From Oscillospiraceae bacterium (GTDB taxonomy: Bacteria; Bacillota; Clostridia; Oscillospirales; Ruminococcaceae): DNA of 5,171 nucleotides. Location of the stretch: assembly GCA_003516865.1 (NCBI GenBank), contig DPBR01000018.1:1-5171 (forward strand). Direction: 5' to 3'. The position numbers and the translations under genes are program-made. The notes beneath the pieces were generated by a model that was given only the letters and a program-made list of their open reading frames with translations, ran no database searches and had not been told where the DNA came from. This document shows, one piece after another, positions 1-5,171 of the stretch (position 1 is the first letter of the stretch; each line of letters opens with the position of its first letter).

Positions 1-7
1 CCCGCGG

Positions 8-45
8 GAGCGACTGGAGCGAAGCGACGACTGAAGGCGAAGCCG
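8..45. repeat. Short imperfect tandem repeat downstream of nth
   Basis: Two related units follow each other at a 17-base period: GACTGGAGCGAAGC at 12-25 and GACTGAAGGCGAAGC at 29-43. A further partial copy (GAGCGA) lies at 8-13. Each full unit contains the heptamer GCGAAGC, which is known to form an unusually stable DNA mini-hairpin in isolation. The block lies just after the nth stop and reaches close to the window edge, so its full extent is not visible. It could be part of a larger repeat or 3' flanking structure. I see no U-run that would make it an intrinsic terminator. Confidence 0.4.
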
Positions 46-49
46 TCTA

Positions 50-679
50 CTAAAGCTTAGCGTTTTTGCAGATATCTGCGAGTGGGCAGCAATTGCAGTG
101 AGGGGAGCGGGCGGTGCAGACGAGTCTGCCGTGGTTTACGAGGCGGTGGCAGAGATTCAAGCCCTCTTGGGGTGGGATAATGGCGCGGAGTTGTTTTTCG
201 ACCTGAGCGGGATTTTTTCCTTGGGCAAGACCGAGCCTGTTTGAAAGTCGGATAACGTGGGTATCGCAAACCATTGCGGGCTTGCCGTAGAGGTCGCCTG
301 CGACGAGGTTTGCGGTTTTTCTGCCGACGCCTGCGAGTTTTACGAGTTGGTCAATGCTGTCGGGGACGATTCCGCCGCATAAATCGCGGAGTTGGCGGCA
401 CATTTCGACGATATCGCGCGCTTTTGTGTGGTAAAGTCCGCAGGATTTGATATATTCCTCGACATCGGCGGGGTCGGCTTCCGCGAACGCTTCGATTGAT
501 GGGAAGCGATGAAAAAGCGCGGGAGTGACCATATTCACACGTTTATCCGTGCATTGCGCCGAGAGCCTTGTGGCGATGAGGAGTTCGTGCGGTTTTTCGT
601 AAACAAGCGCGCATTTCACATCGGGATATTCGATTTTAAGCCGCCTAATCACCTCGGCGGCTAGATTTTTCTTTGTCAT
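50..679 (-). CDS. nth: Endonuclease III (base-excision repair DNA glycosylase/AP lyase)
   Basis: Endonuclease III removes oxidised pyrimidines from DNA and cleaves the abasic site by beta-elimination. The product is 209 residues, against 211 in E. coli. Visible hallmarks are HELLIATRLSAQCTDKRVN near the N-terminus, the helix-hairpin-helix LAGVGRKTANLVAG with catalytic Lys121, and the catalytic Asp139 in VCDTHVIRLSNRLGL. The C-terminal 4Fe-4S loop has Cys188, 195, 198 and 204 in the exact C-X6-C-X2-C-X5-C spacing. All key residues are present, so the enzyme should be active. The ATG at 679-677 overlaps the upstream TGA as ATGA. The ribosome site is only a purine-rich GAAGAGAAAGA stretch, so translation is probably coupled to the upstream gene. 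Its glutamine codons favour CAA (6 of 7), while the genes upstream favour CAG. It is the last gene before the left window edge. Confidence 0.97.
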   Translation of the reverse strand: MTKKNLAAEVIRRLKIEYPDVKCALVYEKPHELLIATRLSAQCTDKRVNMVTPALFHRFPSIEAFAEADPADVEEYIKSCGLYHTKARDIVEMCRQLRDLCGGIVPDSIDQLVKLAGVGRKTANLVAGDLYGKPAMVCDTHVIRLSNRLGLAQGKNPAQVEKQLRAIIPPQEGLNLCHRLVNHGRLVCTARSPHCNCCPLADICKNAKL

Positions 680-1629
680 TCTTTCTCTTCTTCGGTTTCG
701 GGAAGCTTTGACGCGCGGATTTTGAGTATATTTCTGTCCTCAACGCTCGTCACGACAAGCTTCACACCCTCGTATTCAACCACGGGAGGCACGATATCCG
801 CGTTTTCGGGTATATAGCCGAGCTTATCCGTGACAAATCCCGCGATTGTTTCGTATTCGTGGTCATCTGGAAGCGTTACCCCGAACAGCGCGAAAACCTC
901 ATCGGGGTCGGCGTCGCCGAGAACGTCATAGCAGCCGTCGGAAATTTGAGTTATTTCGGCTTTTTCGTCGTCGTATTCGTCCTCAATGTTGCCCATAACC
1001 GCCTCGATTATATCCTCAAGCGTGACGATACCCGCTGTTCCGCCGTATTCGTCAACCACAACCGCCATTCCCGACTTCATTTTCGTGAGCGTTTTAAACG
1101 TATCCGAGCAGGAGCAGGCTTCCGGAATAAAGCTTACGTCGCGCAGGAAATCGCGCGCGCTGAAATTGCTCAAATCGGTTTTCCCGATAAGACAAAGCAA
1201 GTCTTTGACGATGATTATTCCGATTATCTTGTCAACGCTGTCCTCATAAACGGGAATTCTCGAAAATCCGAGGTCAAGCGCAAGATATATCAGGTCGTCG
1301 AGCGTGATTTTCTTGATATCAACGCCGACAATGCTCGTTCTGTGCGTCATAACGTCCGCGGCGGTAAGCCCCGCAAATTCAAACACGTTGCTTATCATCT
1401 GCGCGGAATCTTCTTCTATGCCGCCCTCTTCCTCGTCCTTTGCGAGCGCGTCCACAAGGTCGAGCACTTCGTCCTCGGTTATATCGGCGTAATTCGCGCC
1501 GAGCGCTCTTCTCAGAAATCCCGTCGTTTTCTTGTTAATCCAGCATAGCGGTTTCAGCAAAACCCTCGCTGCTTTATGTTCCTTTTCGTCCTGTAAGTTT
1601 CCCGTACTTCGGGCGCCGTCCTGTTCCAT
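676..1629 (-). CDS. CBS-domain CorC/HlyC-family protein without DUF21 membrane domain
   Basis: This 317-residue protein has the cytoplasmic part of the CNNM/CorC/HlyC family. A linker (about 45-90: ITEDEVLDLVDALAKDEEEG, GIEEDSAQMISNVFEFAGLT) leads into a CBS pair: CBS1 about 92-150 (DVMTHRTSIVGVD, RIPVYEDSVDKIIGII, VKDLL) and CBS2 about 160-215 (VVVDEYGGTAGIVTLEDIIE). A transporter-associated CorC_HlyC domain lies at about 225-310 (YDVLGDADPDEVF, YETIAGFVTDKLGYIP, VTSVEDRNILKI). CBS pairs bind adenine nucleotides; full-length relatives are linked to Mg2+/Co2+ export. The usual N-terminal four-helix DUF21 domain is absent. E. coli CorC (YbeX) has the same soluble layout, and is linked to Mg2+ homeostasis and ribosome metabolism. 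There is no room for a longer start: the upstream gene stops ten bases before the ATG, and a GGAGG lies four bases from it. The stop overlaps the nth start through ATGA. Function beyond the family is inference. Confidence 0.93.
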   Translation of the reverse strand: MEQDGARSTGNLQDEKEHKAARVLLKPLCWINKKTTGFLRRALGANYADITEDEVLDLVDALAKDEEEGGIEEDSAQMISNVFEFAGLTAADVMTHRTSIVGVDIKKITLDDLIYLALDLGFSRIPVYEDSVDKIIGIIIVKDLLCLIGKTDLSNFSARDFLRDVSFIPEACSCSDTFKTLTKMKSGMAVVVDEYGGTAGIVTLEDIIEAVMGNIEDEYDDEKAEITQISDGCYDVLGDADPDEVFALFGVTLPDDHEYETIAGFVTDKLGYIPENADIVPPVVEYEGVKLVVTSVEDRNILKIRASKLPETEEEKE

Positions 1630-1633
1630 ATTT

Positions 1634-1638
1634 CCTCC
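1634..1638 (-). promoter_or_regulatory. Shine-Dalgarno site of the CBS/CorC gene
   Basis: The minus strand reads GGAGG immediately after the acetyltransferase stop and four bases before the ATG at 1629. It decides the start of the CBS-domain protein and excludes a longer N-terminus carrying the DUF21 membrane domain. Confidence 0.8.
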
Positions 1639-1639
1639 G

Positions 1640-2085
1640 TTAATAGTTCAGCTCCATATGTTCCTCGGAGCCTTTAAACCCAAGCGCTGCGTAAAGCGGC
1701 TTTCCGCTCTCCGTTGCGTCGAGCGTAACGCTTGTCACGCCGCGCGATTTTGCTTCGTCAAGAAGCGCTTTCATCATTTTTCGCGCAAGTCCCTGCCTTC
1801 GGTGTTCTTTTCGCACATAACATTCATTATATGCGCGCGGTTTCCCGACTTATGAGAATACGTCGGCATTACCGTCAGATAGCAGATTGAAGCGCAGCCG
1901 ACCGCTTCTCCGCTGCGGTAAGCGAGAACGGTTGTTTGTTCTCCGCTCATGAAATACTCCCGCGTGCGCTTACGGAACGCTTCGTCAAACTCCGCGCCCT
2001 CGTTTATCACGCCGAGCATCTCAAATCTCAGCGAAAGAACCGCCGATAAATCGTTTTCAGCCGCAAATTTAACGTCATATTTCAC
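1640..2085 (-). pseudogene. GNAT-family N-acetyltransferase, frameshifted
   Basis: This reads as a GNAT acetyltransferase, an enzyme that moves an acetyl group from acetyl-CoA to an amine; the substrate is unknown. The N-terminal 89 codons (2085-1819) include LRFEMLGVINEGAEFDE, EQTTVLAYRSGEAVGCASICYL, MPTYSHKSGNRAHIMNV. The frame then runs off into unrelated residues and stops at 1774. The frame one base over resumes at 1816 with VRKEHRRQGLARKMMKALL, which holds the acetyl-CoA loop RRQGLA. It continues through SVTLDATESGKPLYAALGF and ends MELNY with a TAA at 1640-1642. Adding one A to the AA at 1819-1820 restores a Tyr codon and an intact 148-residue protein, the usual GNAT length. The start is GTG 2085-2083, or TTG 2088-2086, which sits better (8 bases) from the AGGAG at 2101-2097. 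It overlaps tatD by 11 bases. Either a real frameshift mutation or a sequencing error in an A run explains this. Confidence 0.88.
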
Positions 2086-2839
2086 CAAAAAACAATCTCC
2101 TGCCGTTCTTATTTGCAATTTCAATCATTTCGTCAGCCGAAACGCCCTTAATCTCGCCCATTTTCGCCGCCGTGAACGCAATCATCGAGCTGTCGCAGCG
2201 CTCGCCTCTGTGAGGTTCGGGCGCCATATACGGGCAGTCCGTTTCGAGAAGCAGCCGTTCAATCGGCGTAACCGCGCACGCTTCAGCCGCCTTTTTCGCG
2301 TTTTTGAACGTAAGCACGCCTGTGAAGCCGACGTACATTCCGATTTTCACGACTTCTTTCGCGATTTCCGCGCTGTACGAAAAGCAGTGCATAACCCCGC
2401 GCGGCTTGTATTCGCGAAGCAGCTTCATCGTGTCCTCGCAGGCGTCCCGCGAATGTATAATCACGGGCAAATCAAGCTTTTTCGCAAGAATAAGCTGCTT
2501 TTCAAACACCTCGCGCTGAACGTTCTTTGTTTCCGCGCCATAGTGATAGTCAAGCCCGATTTCGCCCAGAGCGACCGCTTTTTCCGTTTTCAGCGCGCTT
2601 TCGAGCGTTTTTTCCCAGCCCACGGGAAGCGTATCCGCAAATTCCGGATGAACCCCGAACGCGCCGCAGATATAATCGTATCTGCGGAGAATATCCTTGG
2701 TTTCCTCGTATTCGTCAAGTCCGCACGCTATCGTAAGTACTCGCTCGACGTTATTTTGGGGAAGCCGCGAAAGTATCTCGTCAAGGTCGCCGCCGAAATC
2801 TCTTTTAAGGTAGTGTGCGTGAGTATCGAAAATCCCCAT
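2075..2839 (-). CDS. tatD: TatD-family metal-dependent hydrolase (nuclease / D-aminoacyl-tRNA deacylase family)
   Basis: This is a TIM-barrel amidohydrolase-superfamily protein of 254 residues, the normal TatD length. Family members are Mg2+-dependent DNases; some have been reported to act on D-aminoacyl-tRNA. The metal ligands are all visible: HxH at H7/H9 (DTHAHY), E93 in GEIGLDYHY, H129 in VIIHSRDA, H151 in GVMHCFS and D201 in LLLETDCPYMAPEPHRG. The start is placed at the ATG 2839-2837 because family proteins begin M-x-x-DTHAH; an upstream TTG at 2857 in the same frame would add six residues inside the preceding gene and is unlikely. The ribosome site is weak (AAGG, seven bases upstream), but the previous gene's stop is only two bases away, which fits translational coupling. 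The end overlaps the following acetyltransferase gene by 11 bases. Placement close downstream of metG is the usual Firmicute arrangement. All key residues are intact. The exact substrate cannot be told from sequence. Confidence 0.96.
   Translation of the reverse strand: MGIFDTHAHYLKRDFGGDLDEILSRLPQNNVERVLTIACGLDEYEETKDILRRYDYICGAFGVHPEFADTLPVGWEKTLESALKTEKAVALGEIGLDYHYGAETKNVQREVFEKQLILAKKLDLPVIIHSRDACEDTMKLLREYKPRGVMHCFSYSAEIAKEVVKIGMYVGFTGVLTFKNAKKAAEACAVTPIERLLLETDCPYMAPEPHRGERCDSSMIAFTAAKMGEIKGVSADEMIEIANKNGRRLFFGEI
2097..2101 (-). promoter_or_regulatory. Shine-Dalgarno site of the acetyltransferase gene, inside tatD
   Basis: The minus strand reads AGGAG within the last codons of tatD (the Gly-Arg-Arg region). 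It lies 8 bases from a TTG (2088) and 11 bases from a GTG (2085), the two candidate starts of the acetyltransferase. It shows that translation starts at the end of tatD and not at the in-frame ATG at 2124, deeper inside tatD. Confidence 0.65.
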
Positions 2840-2841
2840 TC

Positions 2842-3153
2842 TCAAGCCTTTTCCCAAGTATATTCGCCGAGCATTTCTCCCGTATCCATAAAATGCGCGG
2901 AAATTTTTTTCACATCATCAAGCGCGATTTTATCCGATTTTACCGCGAATTTCTCGCCCTTGTCGGAATTTCTCCACTCAATCGCCGCGGGAACGCCGTC
3001 CGCGAACTTCACCGAAAGCGCAAGCGAATCCGCTTTGCACTCAATTTCCGCAAATTTCACGTCCATTGCGAGAACTTTCCCGATTTCCGCGCCGTTTCGC
3101 GCAATCGCAATTCTTCCGTCCGCAAATATTATCCTTGAGCCTACGCAAAACAT
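2842..3153 (-). CDS. Uncharacterised 103-residue protein
   Basis: I do not recognise this family. The ATG at 3153-3151 has an AGGAG seven bases upstream, which supports both the start and the gene being real. The 103-residue product has no signal peptide or hydrophobic membrane segment. It alternates short hydrophobic strands with turns: GSRIIFADGRIAIARNG, KVLAMDVKFAEIECKADS, LALSVKFADGVPAAIEW, FAVKSDKIALDDVKKISAHF and a C-terminal GEMLGEYTWEKA. That pattern suggests a small, mostly beta fold, perhaps a barrel or sandwich, with one helix near residues 78-88. FADG occurs twice (about residues 10-13 and 50-53), hinting at repeated strand-turn units. It starts 16 bases after the previous gene and its TGA is two bases from the tatD ATG, so it is very likely co-translated with tatD. 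No function is assigned. Confidence 0.8.
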   Translation of the reverse strand: MFCVGSRIIFADGRIAIARNGAEIGKVLAMDVKFAEIECKADSLALSVKFADGVPAAIEWRNSDKGEKFAVKSDKIALDDVKKISAHFMDTGEMLGEYTWEKA

Positions 3154-3160
3154 AGTTTTT

Positions 3161-3165
3161 CTCCT
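3161..3165 (-). promoter_or_regulatory. Shine-Dalgarno site of the 103-residue gene
   Basis: The minus strand reads AGGAG seven bases before the ATG at 3153, just after the stop of the preceding gene. It is a near-ideal site and the main reason to believe that this unrecognised small gene is translated. Confidence 0.8.
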
Positions 3166-3169
3166 GTTA

Positions 3170-3814
3170 TCAATTGCCGCTGAAATAATTTTCCATTATA
3201 ATCTGCTTTGTTTCGTAGCTTTCGAGAGGAAGCCTTCCGCGCCCTCCGAACAGCTTTTCGGTATCGCCGAACGCGCTTATAAACGAGCGTTCAAGCAAGC
3301 CGTTTCTGTTCTCGCTGTCAATGCTCACGCTGTCGAAAAACATCATCAGCCTTGAAGCGGTTTCATCGGGCTGCCAGTATTCGGGAGTATTTTCTTCGGC
3401 GGCTGAATTTCCGTACATCACCCGAAGCTGCGACAAAAGCTCCTCCGCGTACATTTTCGCGCCGACGCTCGGCACGCTCCCTGTCAGAACCTCGCCCTGC
3501 TTCACGAACATCGCGCGGATTATATGGCTTATACCCTTTGTCAGGAGTTCTTCGGGCGCTTGCTTTTCGCTGTCGGTAATGCGTTCAAGCTCCTTTTCTC
3601 CGGCGTTTTCTTTCTGCGTGAGGTTGTTGTCCGAGCCTTGCTTGCGCGCGGATTTTTTCGTATACGCGGGAGTATAAGCCGCCTCGCTTTTCACAAAGCT
3701 GTCGGTATGCTCGGTCGTGAGCGTCGTGCTTTTCATCTCGGTGCGCCGCTCGGACGTTTTGGTGAGATTAGTCTGATTTACCGCGGATATGTCCGCCATT
3801 CTTGATATATCCAT
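3170..3814 (-). CDS. Uncharacterised protein, disordered N-terminus and possible DUF5610-like C-terminal domain
   Basis: I do not recognise this gene with certainty. It encodes 214 residues and begins at an ATG (3814-3812) preceded by GGGAGG ten bases upstream. There is no signal peptide or membrane segment, so it is probably cytoplasmic. Residues 1-90 are rich in Thr, Ser, Lys, Glu and Gln and look disordered. Residues 90-135 look helical (ELLTKGISHIIRAMFVKQG, then KMYAEELLSQLRVMY). Residues 145-212 read EYWQPDETASRLMMFFDSVS, then an acidic/polar stretch, then FISAFGDTEKLFGG, RLPLESYET and IIMENYF. The order 'xYW-P--TA-RI--F ... F--AF--A---LGG--LP--SYET' resembles what I remember of DUF5610 proteins, whose function is unknown; this is from memory and unverified. 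The gene follows metG after 79 bases and precedes the next small gene by 16 bases. Glutamine codons (6 CAG, 2 CAA) match most neighbours, so there is no sign of recent transfer. Confidence 0.8.
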   Translation of the reverse strand: MDISRMADISAVNQTNLTKTSERRTEMKSTTLTTEHTDSFVKSEAAYTPAYTKKSARKQGSDNNLTQKENAGEKELERITDSEKQAPEELLTKGISHIIRAMFVKQGEVLTGSVPSVGAKMYAEELLSQLRVMYGNSAAEENTPEYWQPDETASRLMMFFDSVSIDSENRNGLLERSFISAFGDTEKLFGGRGRLPLESYETKQIIMENYFSGN

Positions 3815-3824
3815 ATACCCTGTT

Positions 3825-3830
3825 CCTCCC
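3825..3830 (-). promoter_or_regulatory. Shine-Dalgarno site of the 214-residue gene
   Basis: The minus strand reads GGGAGG, ending ten bases before the ATG at 3814. It is the strongest ribosome site in the 79-base gap after metG, and it fixes the start at 3814 over the in-frame ATG at 3796. The spacing is at the long end of the normal range. Confidence 0.7.
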
Positions 3831-3893
3831 TTCCTTGAGAGAATACTGCTGTCAATGCGCGCAGAAACCGCATTTTTGCATATTCCGCGCCGT

Positions 3894-5171
3894 TTATCTT
3901 ATCGTGCTTCCGTTCGGGATATCCTTATCGAGGAAAAGCACCTTAACGTCGTCGTCGCCCGCGTCCGCCGCGAGAATCATACCCTCGGAAAGCTCGCCGC
4001 AGAGCTTTGCGGGAGCGAGATTTGCGACAAACACAATCTTCTTTCCGACAAGCTCCTCGGGAGCGTACCATTTCGCGATACCCGAAACAATCTGCCTGCC
4101 GTGCCTGCCGTCGTCGACGGTGAGTTTGAGCAGCTTTTTCGCTTTCGGAACCTTTTCGCACGCGATAATCTCGCCGCTTCTGAGCTTAATCTCGGAGAAC
4201 TGCTCGATACCGATGATATTCGCCTTATCCAAATCCTCGTCCTCGCGGACAGGCTTTTCGGGAGTGAGAAGCGCGTTGAGTTCCTCAATCTCCTTGTTGA
4301 TGTCAATTCGCGGGAACAGAACCTCGCCCTTGTGAACGGTTACATTCGCGGGAAGAACGCCGAATGTTTCAAGAGTATCATAAGCGACGTCCTCGTGCTT
4401 TGCGCCTATCTGCTCCCAGACCTTCGGCATTGTTTTCGGCATAAACGGAAAAAGAAGCGCCGAGCAAATTCTGATTGTTTCAAGCAGATTGTAGAGAACT
4501 GAAGCGAGGCGCGCTTTTTTGCTCTCGTCCTTTCCGAGAACCCACGGCTCTGTTTCATCGATATACTTGTTCGCGCGGGAAACAACCTTGAAAATTTCCT
4601 CAAGCGCCGCGGAAAGCTCTGCGTTTTCGATATGCTCGGAAACGGGCTTCAGAAGCGCTTTCGCCATATTAATAAGCTCGTCGTCGTGTTCGCCCGCTTC
4701 GCGCTCGGTCGGAAGCGTTCCGCCGAAATATTTGTCTGCCATGGCAACAGTGCGGGAAACGAGGTTTCCGAGGTCGTTTGCGAGGTCGGAATTTATGCGG
4801 TTAATCATAATCTCGTTCGAGAAATTCGAGTCCGAGCCATACGGCATATCGCGCAAAATCTGATAGCGAACGGCGTCCGAGCCGTATCTCTGCGCGAGAA
4901 CGAACGGGTCGATTACGTTTCCTATGGATTTTGACATTTTCTGACCGTTAAAGTTTATCCAGCCGTGACCGTAGAGCTTTTTCGGAAGCGGCAAATCGAG
5001 CATCATCAGAATGATTATCCAGACTATCGAGTGGAAGCGGACAATCTCTTTCGCCGTCATATGAAGGTCTGCGGGCCAGAACCTGTCGAAGTCGTCGTAA
5101 GCGTCGTTTTCATAGCCGAGCGCGCTTATATAGTTCGTAAGCGCGTCAACCCAGACGTAAACGACGTGCTT
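3894..5171 (-). CDS. metG: Methionyl-tRNA synthetase, C-terminal 425 residues (partial, 5' end outside window)
   Basis: Methionyl-tRNA synthetase charges tRNA-Met with methionine in the cytoplasm. The frame is open from the window edge to a TAA at 3894; the true start and the N-terminal HIGH part of the Rossmann fold are off the right edge. The fragment opens with HVVYVWVDALTNYISALGY, typical of the MetRS core. It then shows RFHSIVW, LDLPLPKKLYGHGW and the ATP-binding KMSKS signature (4940-4926) within GQKMSKSIGNVIDP. The helical anticodon-binding domain follows, with NDLGNLVSRT, ETEPW and LLFPFMPKTMPKVWEQIG. The last ~105 residues are an OB-fold tRNA-binding domain of the Trbp111/EMAPII type, with RQIVSGIAKWYAPEELVGKK and VANLAPAKL. 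That domain marks the long, dimerising MetRS form found in Firmicutes and others. The tatD gene two genes downstream matches the metS-yabD neighbourhood of B. subtilis. Nothing looks broken in the visible part. The identification is secure. Confidence 0.97.
   Translation of the reverse strand, partial: KHVVYVWVDALTNYISALGYENDAYDDFDRFWPADLHMTAKEIVRFHSIVWIIILMMLDLPLPKKLYGHGWINFNGQKMSKSIGNVIDPFVLAQRYGSDAVRYQILRDMPYGSDSNFSNEIMINRINSDLANDLGNLVSRTVAMADKYFGGTLPTEREAGEHDDELINMAKALLKPVSEHIENAELSAALEEIFKVVSRANKYIDETEPWVLGKDESKKARLASVLYNLLETIRICSALLFPFMPKTMPKVWEQIGAKHEDVAYDTLETFGVLPANVTVHKGEVLFPRIDINKEIEELNALLTPEKPVREDEDLDKANIIGIEQFSEIKLRSGEIIACEKVPKAKKLLKLTVDDGRHGRQIVSGIAKWYAPEELVGKKIVFVANLAPAKLCGELSEGMILAADAGDDDVKVLFLDKDIPNGSTIR

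Noticed and set aside
859..1548. A 229-codon open frame on the plus strand opposite the CBS/CorC gene.
   Set aside because: It is fully antisense to a well-conserved domain protein and has no recognisable motif; it is a shadow of codon bias.
1949..3355. A 468-codon open frame on the plus strand opposite tatD and the two uncharacterised genes.
   Set aside because: It lies antisense to tatD, whose catalytic residues are intact, and crosses several gene boundaries. Its product is rich in Arg, Phe and Ala with no recognisable domain. The openness follows from codon bias on the minus strand.
3806..3817. TATAT-CC-ATATA inverted repeat across the start codon of the 214-residue gene, a possible operator.
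   Set aside because: The arms are five AT bases with a two-base centre, easily arising by chance from ATG and Ile/Asp codons. No second copy was seen.
3848..3857. TTGACA on the minus strand in the metG downstream gap, a perfect -35 hexamer.
   Set aside because: No TATAAT-like element lies 16-18 bases downstream; that position reads AAGGGA. I could not support a promoter.
3854..3877. Inverted repeat AATGCG/CGCATT with a 9-base loop in the gap after metG, followed by T residues on the plus strand.
   Set aside because: A possible terminator only for plus-strand transcription, where no gene exists. On the minus strand, where the genes are, no U-run follows. The stem is only six pairs.
3789..4502. 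A 237-codon open frame on the plus strand opposite the end of metG and the gap after it.
   Set aside because: Most of it is antisense to the tRNA-binding and anticodon domains of metG, and its translation has no family features.
1..5171. Search for tRNA or rRNA genes, CRISPR arrays, insertion sequences, riboswitches or defence genes.
   Set aside because: Nearly the whole window is filled by minus-strand coding sequence; the only gaps are 1-49 and 3815-3893 plus a few bases between genes. None holds such an element.

Overview
The window is a stretch of bacterial chromosome in which every supported gene lies on the minus strand, so transcription runs from the right edge to the left. The layout suggests a Firmicute of the Clostridia type. 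The methionyl-tRNA synthetase carries a C-terminal tRNA-binding domain and lies just upstream of a TatD-family nuclease, as in Bacillus subtilis (metS-yabD). Genes are tightly packed, Shine-Dalgarno sites are mostly of the AGGAG/GGAGG type, and GC content is moderate. The genus cannot be named from this sequence.

In transcription order the genes are: the 3' part of metG (5171-3894, cut by the window edge); a 79-base gap; a lysine/glutamate/threonine-rich protein with a possible DUF5610-like C-terminal domain (3814-3170); an unrecognised 103-residue protein (3153-2842); a TatD-family metal-dependent hydrolase (2839-2075); a GNAT acetyltransferase whose frame is broken by one missing base near 1819 (2085-1640); a CBS-pair/CorC_HlyC protein without the usual membrane domain (1629-676); and endonuclease III, nth (679-50). 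Bases 1-49, after the nth stop, hold a short imperfect tandem repeat and no gene.

From 3814 to 50 the gaps are 16 bases or less. tatD overlaps the GNAT start by 11 bases and corC overlaps nth through an ATGA. This looks like one co-transcribed unit, possibly read through from metG, since I see no convincing terminator or promoter in the 79-base gap. Functionally it is a mixed housekeeping cluster: translation (MetRS), nucleic-acid processing and repair (TatD, Nth), a CBS-domain accessory protein, an acetyltransferase and two uncharacterised small proteins.

Nothing here points to a defence system, mobile element, CRISPR array or other new multi-gene system. The observations most worth a second look are the frameshifted acetyltransferase, the two uncharacterised genes between metG and tatD, the CorC protein without DUF21, and the different glutamine codon choice in nth.
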